Origin: Karstenula rhodostoma CBS 690.94
Lineage: Eukaryota > Ascomycota > Dothideomycetes > Pleosporales > Didymosphaeriaceae
Length of the DNA stretch: 64,000 nucleotides
NCBI GenBank assembly: GCA_010093485.1
Contig: MU001509.1
Location: 1,083,267-1,147,266, forward strand
Direction of reading: 5' to 3'
Shown here: positions 47,813 through 56,769 of the stretch, piece by piece
How the letters are laid out: each line of letters opens with the position of its first letter
Numbering within the stretch: the first letter of the stretch is position 1
Notes under the pieces: model-generated
Told to the model about the DNA's origin: nothing
The model's database searches: none
The model's input: only the letters and a program-made list of their open reading frames with translations
Position numbers and translations under genes: made by a program

Positions 47813-48367
47813 GGCAAGGGAGCGTCGTTCAACGAGTGACTGGTGATGTTTCTAGATCAGCAGGAACATGTCGATTTATACGATAAATCTCATCTCATGC
47901 TTCCCTTGCACGCTGCGTTATCATGACACACGAGGCTCCCTAGCACGTAATCCCAATGTGCTCCTTGCCGGGTGTTTGCGTGGTGTTGCGCAGGGAGAGG
48001 CTGGTGGTAGCACGATTCCTCGCGTGTGAGTAACACTGGGAGCCCACGAGAAGGGCAATCCCTCAGTGATGCGGTTAGCCGCAATTCGCTCGTGTTTCAG
48101 ATAGTATTTGGTTGTTTGCAGGGCAGGCTTGCTTCGATTGTGCAATGCTCGAATTAGGAAGACGTTACCTGAGTTGTATATTGTATACGATCACTATGAG
48201 GACGGGTAAATCAATGAAGGGGTGGATAACATAAGGCGTCGCGCTTTGCCAATGCACGGAGATACCTGAGTTGAACGATTCCATCTATCGCAACTCCAAA
48301 CACCGTTTATATGAAAATGAAATTACAACTACGGGTCAACCTGCAATTCAAGACACCAAGGAAAGGC
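47813..48367. other. Intergenic
   Basis: Promoter region of the BYS1 gene and 3' flank of the LPMO-like gene. No other gene is seen. Confidence 0.5.
47874..47881 (-). promoter_or_regulatory. TATA-like box of the BYS1 gene
   Basis: On the minus strand this reads GTATAAAT, about 65 bp upstream of the ATG at 47812. Confidence 0.45.
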
Positions 48368-49317
48368 TCAAAAGTTATCAGCCACAGGCCGTCCGAAGAT
48401 ATCAGCTTGCGCGCCGTTCTTCCACCCGCACTTCTCATTGTAGCCTGGACTACCCTGGTCTCCCGTCTCGATGTTGTTTCCATCAAGCTGGTTCCAGGCG
48501 ATCATCTGCTTAGCGCCCTGCACACACTTTGAGGTGTCGTCGGCGCAGTAGACAGGCGCCTGGGCTTTTGCAACAGGTGTTGTGGATTGGGCGTTCGTGA
48601 CGTTGCACTTGTACGGTTGCATATACCTACTTGGCATCAGTACGTGACACGACTGTGAGGGTAGTTTGATGCAGAGTTGGGACGAGGAGCTCCTTACATG
48701 TTGGGCTGACCACAGCCATCAGGAACCCAGAGCCAAGCGCAGGTGCAACCTTCCTCAGGACATGCCGGAAGATCCGGGACTTGATACGTGGCCATCCTCT
48801 TCCACGGCGTGTGCTGGAGTGTGCTGAACACCACCAAGTTCTCCATTGTTACTTTCGTCAAATCGCTCTCGTAGCTGATCGCCCATGCCGTACCCGCAGC
48901 ATTGGTCTCGTTGTACGTGTGCATAGCGCCATCCTCGAGACACACACTTCCTGGGCCCTCCCAGGAGTTCCAATCGTCAGGGTGGTCTTGACCGTCGAGC
49001 CAGTCAGAAGTAAATTTGCCGTCGTAGGAAAGCGTCGTCTGAGCGCGGTTGTGCGCCAGTTCAACAGTGAAGTTGCCGTTGGCGGGGAGCTCGAGGAACT
49101 CGCCGGCGGGAGGGGGTACGAGATCGCACCCACGGTCGTGCTGGAACCACCATTGTTCTTTTGTTAGGTTGTAGAGGGGGTTGACGGCCGTGTTGGTATT
49201 GAGGTTCTCGTTGTTGGGATCGGGTCCGCCTTTGCAATACATGCCTTTGGCCCACGCGGCTGTGTGGGCGGAGGCGAGACTGTTGAGGGTTGCTGCGAGG
49301 AGAGTTGCGCGGAGCAT
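48368..49317 (-). CDS. Secreted His1-type copper oxygenase candidate, AA14-like LPMO, 292 aa
   Basis: Two exons on the minus strand, 49317-48698 and 48626-48368, with a 71-nt intron; 879 nt. The ATG at 49317 is preferred because the frame upstream of it has no ATG. A signal peptide of 17 residues ends in ASA and is followed by histidine 18 ([11 protein letters not shown]), so cleavage would expose an N-terminal His, as needed for the copper brace of lytic polysaccharide monooxygenases. Conserved-looking blocks are [26 protein letters not shown] and [18 protein letters not shown]; there are many cysteines for disulfides. The pattern is closest to what I know of AA14, described as xylan-active LPMOs. 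The substrate and the AA14 assignment are inference; the His exposure is seen in sequence. Confidence 0.72.
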
Positions 49318-50327
49318 TCTGAATACGATCAAGAAGGACTATGCAGGATGCGACAAGCAGCGGTTGTGCGAAAGAACGTATAAAGATTGACTTTGAAAGA
49401 AAAGACAGAAGACTGTTGAAATGAAGAAGCGGATGAATGATGATTGACTATTCGTAGCCGCTTACCGTTCTTCATGTACTATTTATTCTTAATCTACATC
49501 GGCGGCCAGCTTCCGCTCGAAACATCCGTGCCAAGGCCATGTTCGGGCACAGATGAGCAGCCATGTTGAATGAAACGCCAGCATCTATGGAGTCCATAGG
49601 GAGTTGCTTAGGTCGGGGCGTATTGTTGAGCGGAGTTGCCAAATAAGTGGGGGGCTAATCTCCACAAGGCGATGAATAAGCCCAAGTACCGAAGCCAGTG
49701 TCGTCAACGTCCTGAGGAAATGAGACGCTGATGGTCGTGTGGGCCAGTCGATTCGTTATTGCAGTCGACAGCTGAAGACGACGTTCGCTGGTGACGAGCG
49801 GATGTTCGACACAGACTCGTTTAAAGATCGCCCACCAGTAGCTGTGCCATCTGTAGTCAATGCAAAGAAAGAAGCGTTTGCTCCTCATATTCCATCTTTT
49901 GCGGTAGACGTGTTTGACGTGGTACGCCTAGCTTATACATCATTATGCATTGTGTCTCCCGGAGTGATGACGGTCGGAGGCGCTTCAGCTGGGGATCTAC
50001 TTCCGCACCGGTGTCTTACAGCCATCTCTTCTAAATAGGGAAGGAGGAAAACGCGAGAAGTGGGAGGGTGGTTTTGTCTGAAAGCAGGCAGGGGGAAGGG
50101 ATGGCTAAAGATAGCGCGTTGCGGGGACGCTGTCATTCCGTCCGCGGGAGGCGGCGACCCACGGTTTGTAACGCCTAGATCGACGAGCCTCGCCAACAAC
50201 ACTCAATCCCCAATTCTATGCGCTGCAAACGCCCTCGTTTTGCGTGCGATTGATAGCAAAGTTCCCCAAACCCTCTTTGAAGCACCCTTCCTTTTTCGGT
50301 CCTCAGCAACAAAGGGAAACAGCGACG
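49318..50327. other. Intergenic, divergent promoters
   Basis: 1.0 kb between the LPMO-like start (-) and the Eaf start (+). Frames such as 49739-50038 have no motifs. No gene is supported. Confidence 0.55.
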
Positions 50328-51881
50328 ATGGCGTCCCCGATGGTCGAGGGCCGTGTCGATCCTCACAAGAAAGCTCACTTTACACTGCATATCAGCGAGG
50401 CGATCGCAGACGGCGAGGTGGGAGATTACACCAGCGTGAAATGTAACACTCGCCCCACGTCCTTGCCTTCTTCCCGTCCCATCTCCCTTGCGACGAGTGC
50501 CTTGCTGACCCAACCGCTGCCAGACAACCACAAGCCCGCCCAGACGATCTCCAACCGAAGCACCACCCTGACCGCTGCTTCCGCAAACAGCTATACGCTC
50601 ACCCTCAAGGACGTCAAGGCGGGCGACAACAAGGATGTCTTCGTGTTCACAGGGCAGAAGACGGTGCCCAAGAAGTCGTACATCCTGCTGTTCGACACGA
50701 ATTCGCAGAAAGCAACCCTAGAGCCGCTCTCATCCACGTACACGTTCAACATCGCCTCCAAGAACGGCTCGGATATATCCTCCACACACTCGAAGATATA
50801 CCCTCGCAAGCAGAAAGACGATGCGTCAGACGAACCGGCAGCCGACGACCTGTTCGGCGAAGATGTCGACGACAACGGCGATGGAGATCCAGATTCCAAC
50901 AACCCGTTCGACTTCCGTCACTTCATGAACGCAGAGAATATAAAGGCTGGCAACGATTCAGAATACGCGTTTGCGTCTTCGCCTGACTACCGCACAGGCA
51001 CTGGCTCCGCGATGAACACGCCCCAGGTCACAGCGCGCAAGCCTGCTGTCGCCTCTTCAAGACCAAAAGCTATAGCACAAGCGGCACCGAAGCCCAAGAA
51101 GCGGAAGTCCCCTGAGCCAGAGCGTGCAGCGCCGAAGAAGGCTGCGCCTAATAAGCAAGCCGCCCCGCCTACAGTGCGCATTGAACGCCGTGCAACCGAC
51201 AACAAGCCCGCGCGCAAACCCACCGCTCCTCCATCCTCCAAGATCAAGTCCGCAGAAATCGTTCATTCATCAGATGAATCCGACGCCGACGGCGAGCCAG
51301 ACAATGCCTCTTCTCCTCCTGCACGGCGCTCTCCTTCCCCACCGCACCGCCATGTCTCCCCCGAATCAGACGAAGATGAAGACATGGAGGACGTGGGTAT
51401 ATCAGGATCGCAGCCCTCGCAATCTCGCACCGGCGCGCTGGCCTCGCTGGGCTTGGGTCAAAGCATTGGTCAAGGCTATCTAAACTCGCCTGCAGGCGGA
51501 CCGATATCGTTGGCCAGCGCAGCGAGCAGCGTACAAGGCTCGCCGGAACCGGACACATTCACGCCGCACAAGTCGCGCACGAGACAGCAAGTGGACGACG
51601 GGGTTATCGACTTTGGCGATCTAGGAGGCGCGGCAGGGAGCGAGGATGAAGAAGAGGATGCAGAGGAGGATGATATGCACGACGTGGGAGAGGATAGGGA
51701 CGTGGAGTCAATACATCTGGGGAGTCCAGCGCAGCAGGCGGATCACGACGGTGGTATGTCACTGGATGCCGATGTCGATGCGGATGGGGATGCGGAAGAA
51801 GAAGAAGAGGATCCATTGCTTAAAGAGATGATGGAGGGGCTTGCTGGTGGTGACAGTAGCGAGGAGAGCGAAGAGGAATGA
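50328..51881 (+). CDS. ELL-associated factor (Eaf) family elongation factor, 490 aa
   Basis: Two exons, 50328-50442 and 50524-51881, 1473 nt. The start is ATG 50328 (MASPMVEGRVDP); the frame is open upstream but the family homology begins here. The N-terminal Eaf domain (about 1-130) has YTSVKYNHKPAQT across the splice junction and FVFTGQKTVPKKSYILLFD. Eaf binds ELL and supports RNA polymerase II elongation in the nucleus. The rest is disordered: a basic KPKKRKSPEPE segment (possible nuclear signal), serine/proline stretches and a strongly acidic tail ending EESEEE, typical of transcriptional activators. The 81-nt intron (50443-50523) has no stop in the reading frame, so retention would add 27 residues in the middle of the domain. 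Confidence 0.82.
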   Translation: MASPMVEGRVDPHKKAHFTLHISEAIADGEVGDYTSVKCNTRPTSLPSSRPISLATSALLTQPLPDNHKPAQTISNRSTTLTAASANSYTLTLKDVKAGDNKDVFVFTGQKTVPKKSYILLFDTNSQKATLEPLSSTYTFNIASKNGSDISSTHSKIYPRKQKDDASDEPAADDLFGEDVDDNGDGDPDSNNPFDFRHFMNAENIKAGNDSEYAFASSPDYRTGTGSAMNTPQVTARKPAVASSRPKAIAQAAPKPKKRKSPEPERAAPKKAAPNKQAAPPTVRIERRATDNKPARKPTAPPSSKIKSAEIVHSSDESDADGEPDNASSPPARRSPSPPHRHVSPESDEDEDMEDVGISGSQPSQSRTGALASLGLGQSIGQGYLNSPAGGPISLASAASSVQGSPEPDTFTPHKSRTRQQVDDGVIDFGDLGGAAGSEDEEEDAEEDDMHDVGEDRDVESIHLGSPAQQADHDGGMSLDADVDADGDAEEEEEDPLLKEMMEGLAGGDSSEESEEE

Positions 51882-52345
51882 AAGAGTGCTTTTACGGAAT
51901 TGTTTAGTATACCCCTATAGATTTGTATACAATGAGCGTTGTTCACGATCTTCACATGAAGCCACACAATCACTTGCACAACTTTCAGGGGGACATGACG
52001 ATATGGGCGCAACATGGGAGAAAAGACATGGTATTCCAGGAAGGGGCGCCAGCTCAAGAACGACCCGATCAACCAGCACAGGGCTTTCCCTCGTCCCACA
52101 ATGAGTCCGAGTATCTTTCCCTCGTAAGTGCAAGGCATCGATGCACTTCCCGCAATCCGCGCTTCGTCTCCAAATGTTTGTGATGTTTTTGAATTGTAAA
52201 ACTTCTTGGTGTGTTGTTAGATCCATGCCATCCGTTACATTTTCCGATCCCATGCTCCTACTCCGAAACGACAAGATCGAGGTATCTGGTAAGATAAGAG
52301 GGGGTATGGGAAGAGAGCCGTTGCAGGAGATGCGCAGAGCTGCAT
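51882..52345. other. Intergenic between convergent genes
   Basis: 3' ends of Eaf (+) and RPS0 (-) face each other here. No gene is seen. Confidence 0.55.
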
Positions 52346-53400
52346 CTACCACTGGGTGGTGGTGGCACCCTCAGCAGCGGGAGCCTCAGCACCCCAGCCC
52401 TCGGCGGCGGGGGCAGCAGGGGCACCAGAGGCAGCCCAGTCGGCGCCGTCAGCGTCCCAGGAGCCGCCAGCAGGGGCAGCAGCCTGGGAAGTGAAAGCAG
52501 CACCGGCAGTGGCGCCGGAGACCTCCCACTCGCTGGTGAAGCCAGCCTCAACGGGGCCGGTGCCGACCTCATCAGCGCCGGGGACCTTGGCCTCCTCAAC
52601 GCCAGCAGAGTCCTTGTTCTCCTCGGCCTCAGGGTCGCGGTAGAAGTACAAATCGGTCATGATGTCCCACTCGGTCTCGCGGTTGGCGAGGGTGCCGCGG
52701 AGGCGGAGGACCTCACGGGCGAGCATCCACCAGACAAGACCGATGGAGTGGCGGCCCTTGTTGTTGGTGGGGATGGCAACGTCGACGTACTCGGTGGGGG
52801 AGTCAGTGTCGCAGAGAGCCTACAAGAATTAGCGGCGATGTTGAGTGTCTTTTGTTCGCTAACGTACGATAACGGGGATGTTGACGTAGGAAGCCTCCTG
52901 GATAGCCTGGGCGTCGGTGCGGGGGTCGGTGACAACAATCAAGCGCGGCTCGCGGAAAGAGCGGGTGATGTAGTTAGTGAAGTTACCGGGGGTGAAACGA
53001 CCGGCAATGGCGACAGCACCGGTGTGGTGGGCGAACTTGAGGACAGCACGCTGGCCGTAGGGACGGGCAGAGATAACGCAGACTGGTCGTTGTTAGACAA
53101 TCCCCAATGTCGTACTTTGACAATTTCGACCCTCGCGCGGGGCACTGAAGATGTCAAAGGCTCGAGCTACGTACCATCGGCGGGGTTGTCAATGGCGGCG
53201 ATGATGCGGGCAGCGAGCACGATCTTCTCCCAGGTCTTGCCAATGTTGATGACATTGATGCCGTCGGGGCGCGTCTTCCACAGGTACGGCTCCATGTGCA
53301 CCTGGAGGTTCTTGGAACCGAGATGCGCCTGGGCAGCAAGCAGCATCTCGATGTCCTGCGACGTCGGGTTGAAGATGGCGGGAAGGTTGGAGGGGGCCAT
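52346..53400 (-). CDS. RPS0: 40S ribosomal protein S0 (uS2), 304 aa
   Basis: Three exons on the minus strand: 53400-53175, 53082-52868 and 52819-52346, 915 nt with introns of 92 and 48 nt. The product starts [20 protein letters not shown] and follows eukaryotic uS2 closely: [91 protein letters not shown] and [20 protein letters not shown]. The C-terminal tail (about 235-304) is A/G/W-rich, as in S0 and the animal laminin-receptor precursor. It is a structural part of the small cytosolic subunit, needed for 18S rRNA maturation. It shares a 215-bp upstream region with the divergent mitochondrial ribosomal gene. Confidence 0.97.
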
Positions 53401-53615
53401 CTTGAAGGTTTGGCGGTCGAAGCGGCTGCTGTCGATGTATTGATGTGGAGGATAGACGTGTCTGAAGAAATCCCTAAGTTCGCGATGTGGTGAACGATAT
53501 TCGAGTGGGCGATCTAGCCTGTTAGGGGAAGGCAAGCGGCGCCGGAGTATCTCGACCGCCGGGCAAGTTTTGGCAGGAGCGAGCAACGGCAGCGGAGAGG
53601 CATGCATCGTCCATA
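53401..53615. promoter_or_regulatory. Shared divergent promoter of RPS0 and MRPS28
   Basis: The 215 bp between the start codons of a cytosolic (-) and a mitochondrial (+) ribosomal protein gene. It must hold both promoters and both 5' leaders. No TATA box is seen, which is usual for ribosomal protein genes in fungi. Confidence 0.65.
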
Positions 53616-54659
53616 ATGCCGCCGCGAATACCCATCGCGTCGTGCCTCCGGGCATCAAAGGGTAACGCTCTCTGTTGCTCTACCAGAGGCTCCGCTAATC
53701 ATTGTGCAGCACCCTTCCCTGCGACTCAATTCACACTTCCTCTCCGCCCCTTCTCCGCAACCGCCGCGCCGAACAAGACGCATCAGAGCCATGACCCGTA
53801 CATTGTCGCGCAGAAGAATCGCAAGAAGGCTTCCAACCTTTCACGCCGTGCAGACTTGGAAGCTGCCAGAGTAGCATCGTTGGGCGATCCGGTCCGCGGA
53901 AATCCCACGCCTTTCGTCGAGTCCTTCACCACGGCCACACCCCTTCCATTCGATGAAACGAAAAAGATGCCCGAGGACCAGACGCATCTCAACTATGCTT
54001 TTAGTCCGAAGTCCGTGGAGCAGCAGCTGGAGCGCAGCAGAAAGGTTGCGGTGCCGTTGGACGAATTGAGACCCCAAACGGCGGCGACAGCTACAGGTCC
54101 GCTTGGCATCAACTACGGTGGACGGTTTGAGGAAGCAGCGCCTGCACTTTCGAAGGAAGAAATCGAAGCTCAACGGACCAAGGACCATGAGCGTGCTACC
54201 GAGGCTATCAAGCGCATCACTGCGCTCGAGAACTCGAGCTCAAAGGACAGAATGCGCGTTAACATTGCACGCTGCGTTGGCACGTTCGGCCGTCACAACA
54301 CCGATAGGATTCTCCCGCCCCGCGCGCCACCGCTACGTGCTGTCAACGATCAAGGCCCGCATCCTGTGCGCCCAGAGACGAACGAGAAGGAACTAGCTAA
54401 GCGCATCGGCGCTGACACAGGGTCTTCTGAGGTACAAATCGCCATCTTGACCGCGAAGATCAAAACGGTCGCGGACTTCCTCCAAACGCGAGGCAAGGGC
54501 GACAAGCACAACAAGAGGAATCTGAGGCTGTTGGTGCACAGGCGACAGAAGCTGCTGCAGTATCTGAGGAGAAAGGAGCGGGGTGGGCCAAGGTGGCAAC
54601 ACTGCATTGAGACACTGGGATTGACTGAGGGTACCTGGAGGGGCGAGATCAGTCTGTAA
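53616..54659 (+). CDS. MRPS28: Mitochondrial small-subunit ribosomal protein uS15m (S28), 331 aa
   Basis: Two exons, 53616-53661 and 53710-54659, 996 nt. The 48-nt intron has GT-AG ends and a GCTAATC branch site; because it is a multiple of three without a stop, the unspliced frame also reads through. The N-terminus is basic and hydroxylated without acids ([14 protein letters not shown]), a mitochondrial targeting sequence. The S15 domain lies at about 250-331: [19 protein letters not shown], then [25 protein letters not shown] with the helical rRNA-binding residues. Residues 50-245 are the long fungal N-terminal extension. It acts in the small subunit of the mitochondrial ribosome. Confidence 0.88.
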   Translation: MPPRIPIASCLRASKGNALCCSTRGSANHCAAPFPATQFTLPLRPFSATAAPNKTHQSHDPYIVAQKNRKKASNLSRRADLEAARVASLGDPVRGNPTPFVESFTTATPLPFDETKKMPEDQTHLNYAFSPKSVEQQLERSRKVAVPLDELRPQTAATATGPLGINYGGRFEEAAPALSKEEIEAQRTKDHERATEAIKRITALENSSSKDRMRVNIARCVGTFGRHNTDRILPPRAPPLRAVNDQGPHPVRPETNEKELAKRIGADTGSSEVQIAILTAKIKTVADFLQTRGKGDKHNKRNLRLLVHRRQKLLQYLRRKERGGPRWQHCIETLGLTEGTWRGEISL

Positions 54660-55786
54660 GATACCATGTGGGAAGAGACCTGTAGATCCTGTATATTCAC
54701 CTGTACGACATACAATCCAAAGCATCAAGCGTTGCAGTTACAAGATGACCGAGCCATCTCGTTTTGGTGGGCGTTGGAAAGAGTGTATTGCTGTCGCACT
54801 ATCGTTTCGACAGTAGATGTCCGTCTCCTGAATGCTGGCCTTCTACCATTCTACTCACAGGTTGCTCTGCCCGAGAGTTACCTGTCCTGAAGTACGCCCA
54901 CTTCACAATTTTTGCATAGTTCTCTAAGCCCTCTGAGTCCTCCTTCTCCGTGATCCGGGCACCGTGGATATCACGTCGACGAGCGCACCAGGATGGCCCA
55001 CCACGCCGCTGCGAACGGATGGGACCCGTTGGGCCTTCAACACCGCATGTTGCTTCTGCATCCTAAACTGTCGGTGGCCATTTATTCCCGCTATACTGTG
55101 TCCTTGCTGGGAGCGTTCAACCAGAGGCTCAACCTTACCTGCTACGACATCCTCTACCCTTGGCGTGGAGGCAGATGACTCAGGAAAAAGACTGCCAAAG
55201 CAACGATGGGACAGTCCAGAGCAAGATGAATACTAACTTGCCTGACACTGAGCTATGATTCGATGATGCCCATACAAGCGTCGTGTTGCGCGAGGGAGCG
55301 TGATTGTTAGTATTACGAGATGGTTTTGTTCTTGGGCTGGGACATGGCTATAGAAGAACTGAGATCTGATGATGAAGATTCGGTAGGGTGAATTCGTGAA
55401 GGCCCTCTTTGCGATTTACTGGAATCAGGGCATTTGGGCCAATCATGTCCCACGTCTCGGACAGTGAGAAGCATGATCTTTCCCCCCTCTGGTGTCTTTA
55501 ATCAAGTCTCTGCAGTGGATTTGAAAATGCTCTTTCGGACGCTGGCGTTACTCAGCTCAGTTGCGAGAAGTTCCTCAAAAGGTCTTTGTAGTTCCTCTGT
55601 TTGAGTGTAATTCCCAATCCATGCCACTGGGTTGTGGCTTGCGCTGAAACAGAAGCGGAGCCAACGGGATCGTTAACCAGTGCATTGGTAACGATCTGTC
55701 CTTTAATAGTCCATCACTTGAGAGGGGTTACATCCAACAAACATTGAGATGTGGCGATTCTGGGGTAGTTCAAATACGATCAGACA
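54660..55786. other. Intergenic
   Basis: About 1.1 kb after MRPS28. The frame 54993-55178 (+, 61 codons from an ATG) has no recognisable motif. No gene is supported. Confidence 0.5.
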
Positions 55787-55954
55787 CTACAGAGATGCCG
55801 CTCGTGCTATGCCCCGGCAGCTGAAGCGTCCGCCCGCGCCCGGGGTCTCGGGGCAGAGCGGCGCGATGCGAAGCTCGCAGTCGATGGAGTCGGCTGCTGC
55901 GAGGGAGGCGAGGACGAGTGTGAGGGGAAAGGGAAGGGCAAGGGAGCAGTGCAT
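55787..55954 (-). CDS. Possible small secreted protein, 55 aa
   Basis: A short frame on the minus strand from ATG 55954. It begins MHCSLALPFPLTLVLASLAAA, a clear signal peptide with small residues at the cleavage site, followed by a 34-residue mature part with three cysteines (IDCELRIAPLCPE and FSCRG). Short cysteine-bearing secreted proteins of this kind are common in fungi and include effectors. The odd cysteine number and the abrupt end suggest that a further exon could be missing. A chance frame cannot be excluded, as the region around it is otherwise non-coding. Confidence 0.35.
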   Translation of the reverse strand: MHCSLALPFPLTLVLASLAAADSIDCELRIAPLCPETPGAGGRFSCRGIARAASL

Positions 55955-56769
55955 TGTGGTAGTTGTAGTTATATTGGATGGTGAAGTGGGTTGCCTGGAC
56001 GGATGGGGTGTCAGTATGCATGCATGGATGGTGTGGGAAGACATATAGACGGGGACGTACCGTGTGCGAAGTATCTCTTTCTTGAACGTAACTTCGGTTT
56101 GGAATTAGCTGGACTCCCCTCTGCCATCCCACTCCTACTTGTAAGCGTTCCACCCCCTAAATCCCCCCCTCGCCCCCATCACACTTCCTGCTTTTTACGT
56201 CCGTACCGGAAACCACACGTGCCAACGCCTCTTGGACTCCTGGGTGCCCAGCAAGTCTGCATACCCCACCAGGAACTCCCGCAGTAGATCCGCGTTTCAC
56301 GAATCCTCCGCCCCACACCGCGCTCCTGCGCAGGGTGGCTTGCAGCATGGGGAGTATAATTAGGACGCTGGGCGTGTACGTCGTGTCCACGGTACCTAGG
56401 TTGCGCTTCGTACGTACGCAGAAGCTGCATTCGACGGAAAAGAAAACAATGACGTGGGCACGAATGCGATAGAAAGAGGATATGAGCTTTCATTGAGTGC
56501 GTAAGATATGTATCGTGGTATCCATAGAGGGACGTGTAAATGCGCAAGACAAACCAAGACTCTTGCCAGCATATCTATGCCGCTCAGCTCACTTCCCTTC
56601 TCATCTAACCATGGAAGGTGAAGTACCCAACCCCAAATTTCCCATCCGACCCCTACCCCATCCTTCCGTACAAGTCTATATAATACAAAGACGCCGCCGA
56701 ACCCGTAACTAGAAGAGCGGGACTTACTAATTAAACAATCAATCAACTCAACGGTCCTCGTTACCGAAA
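55955..56769. other. Intergenic
   Basis: 3' flank of the C2-domain gene. Overlapping frames only (for example 56179-56547 -); no motifs. Confidence 0.5.
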
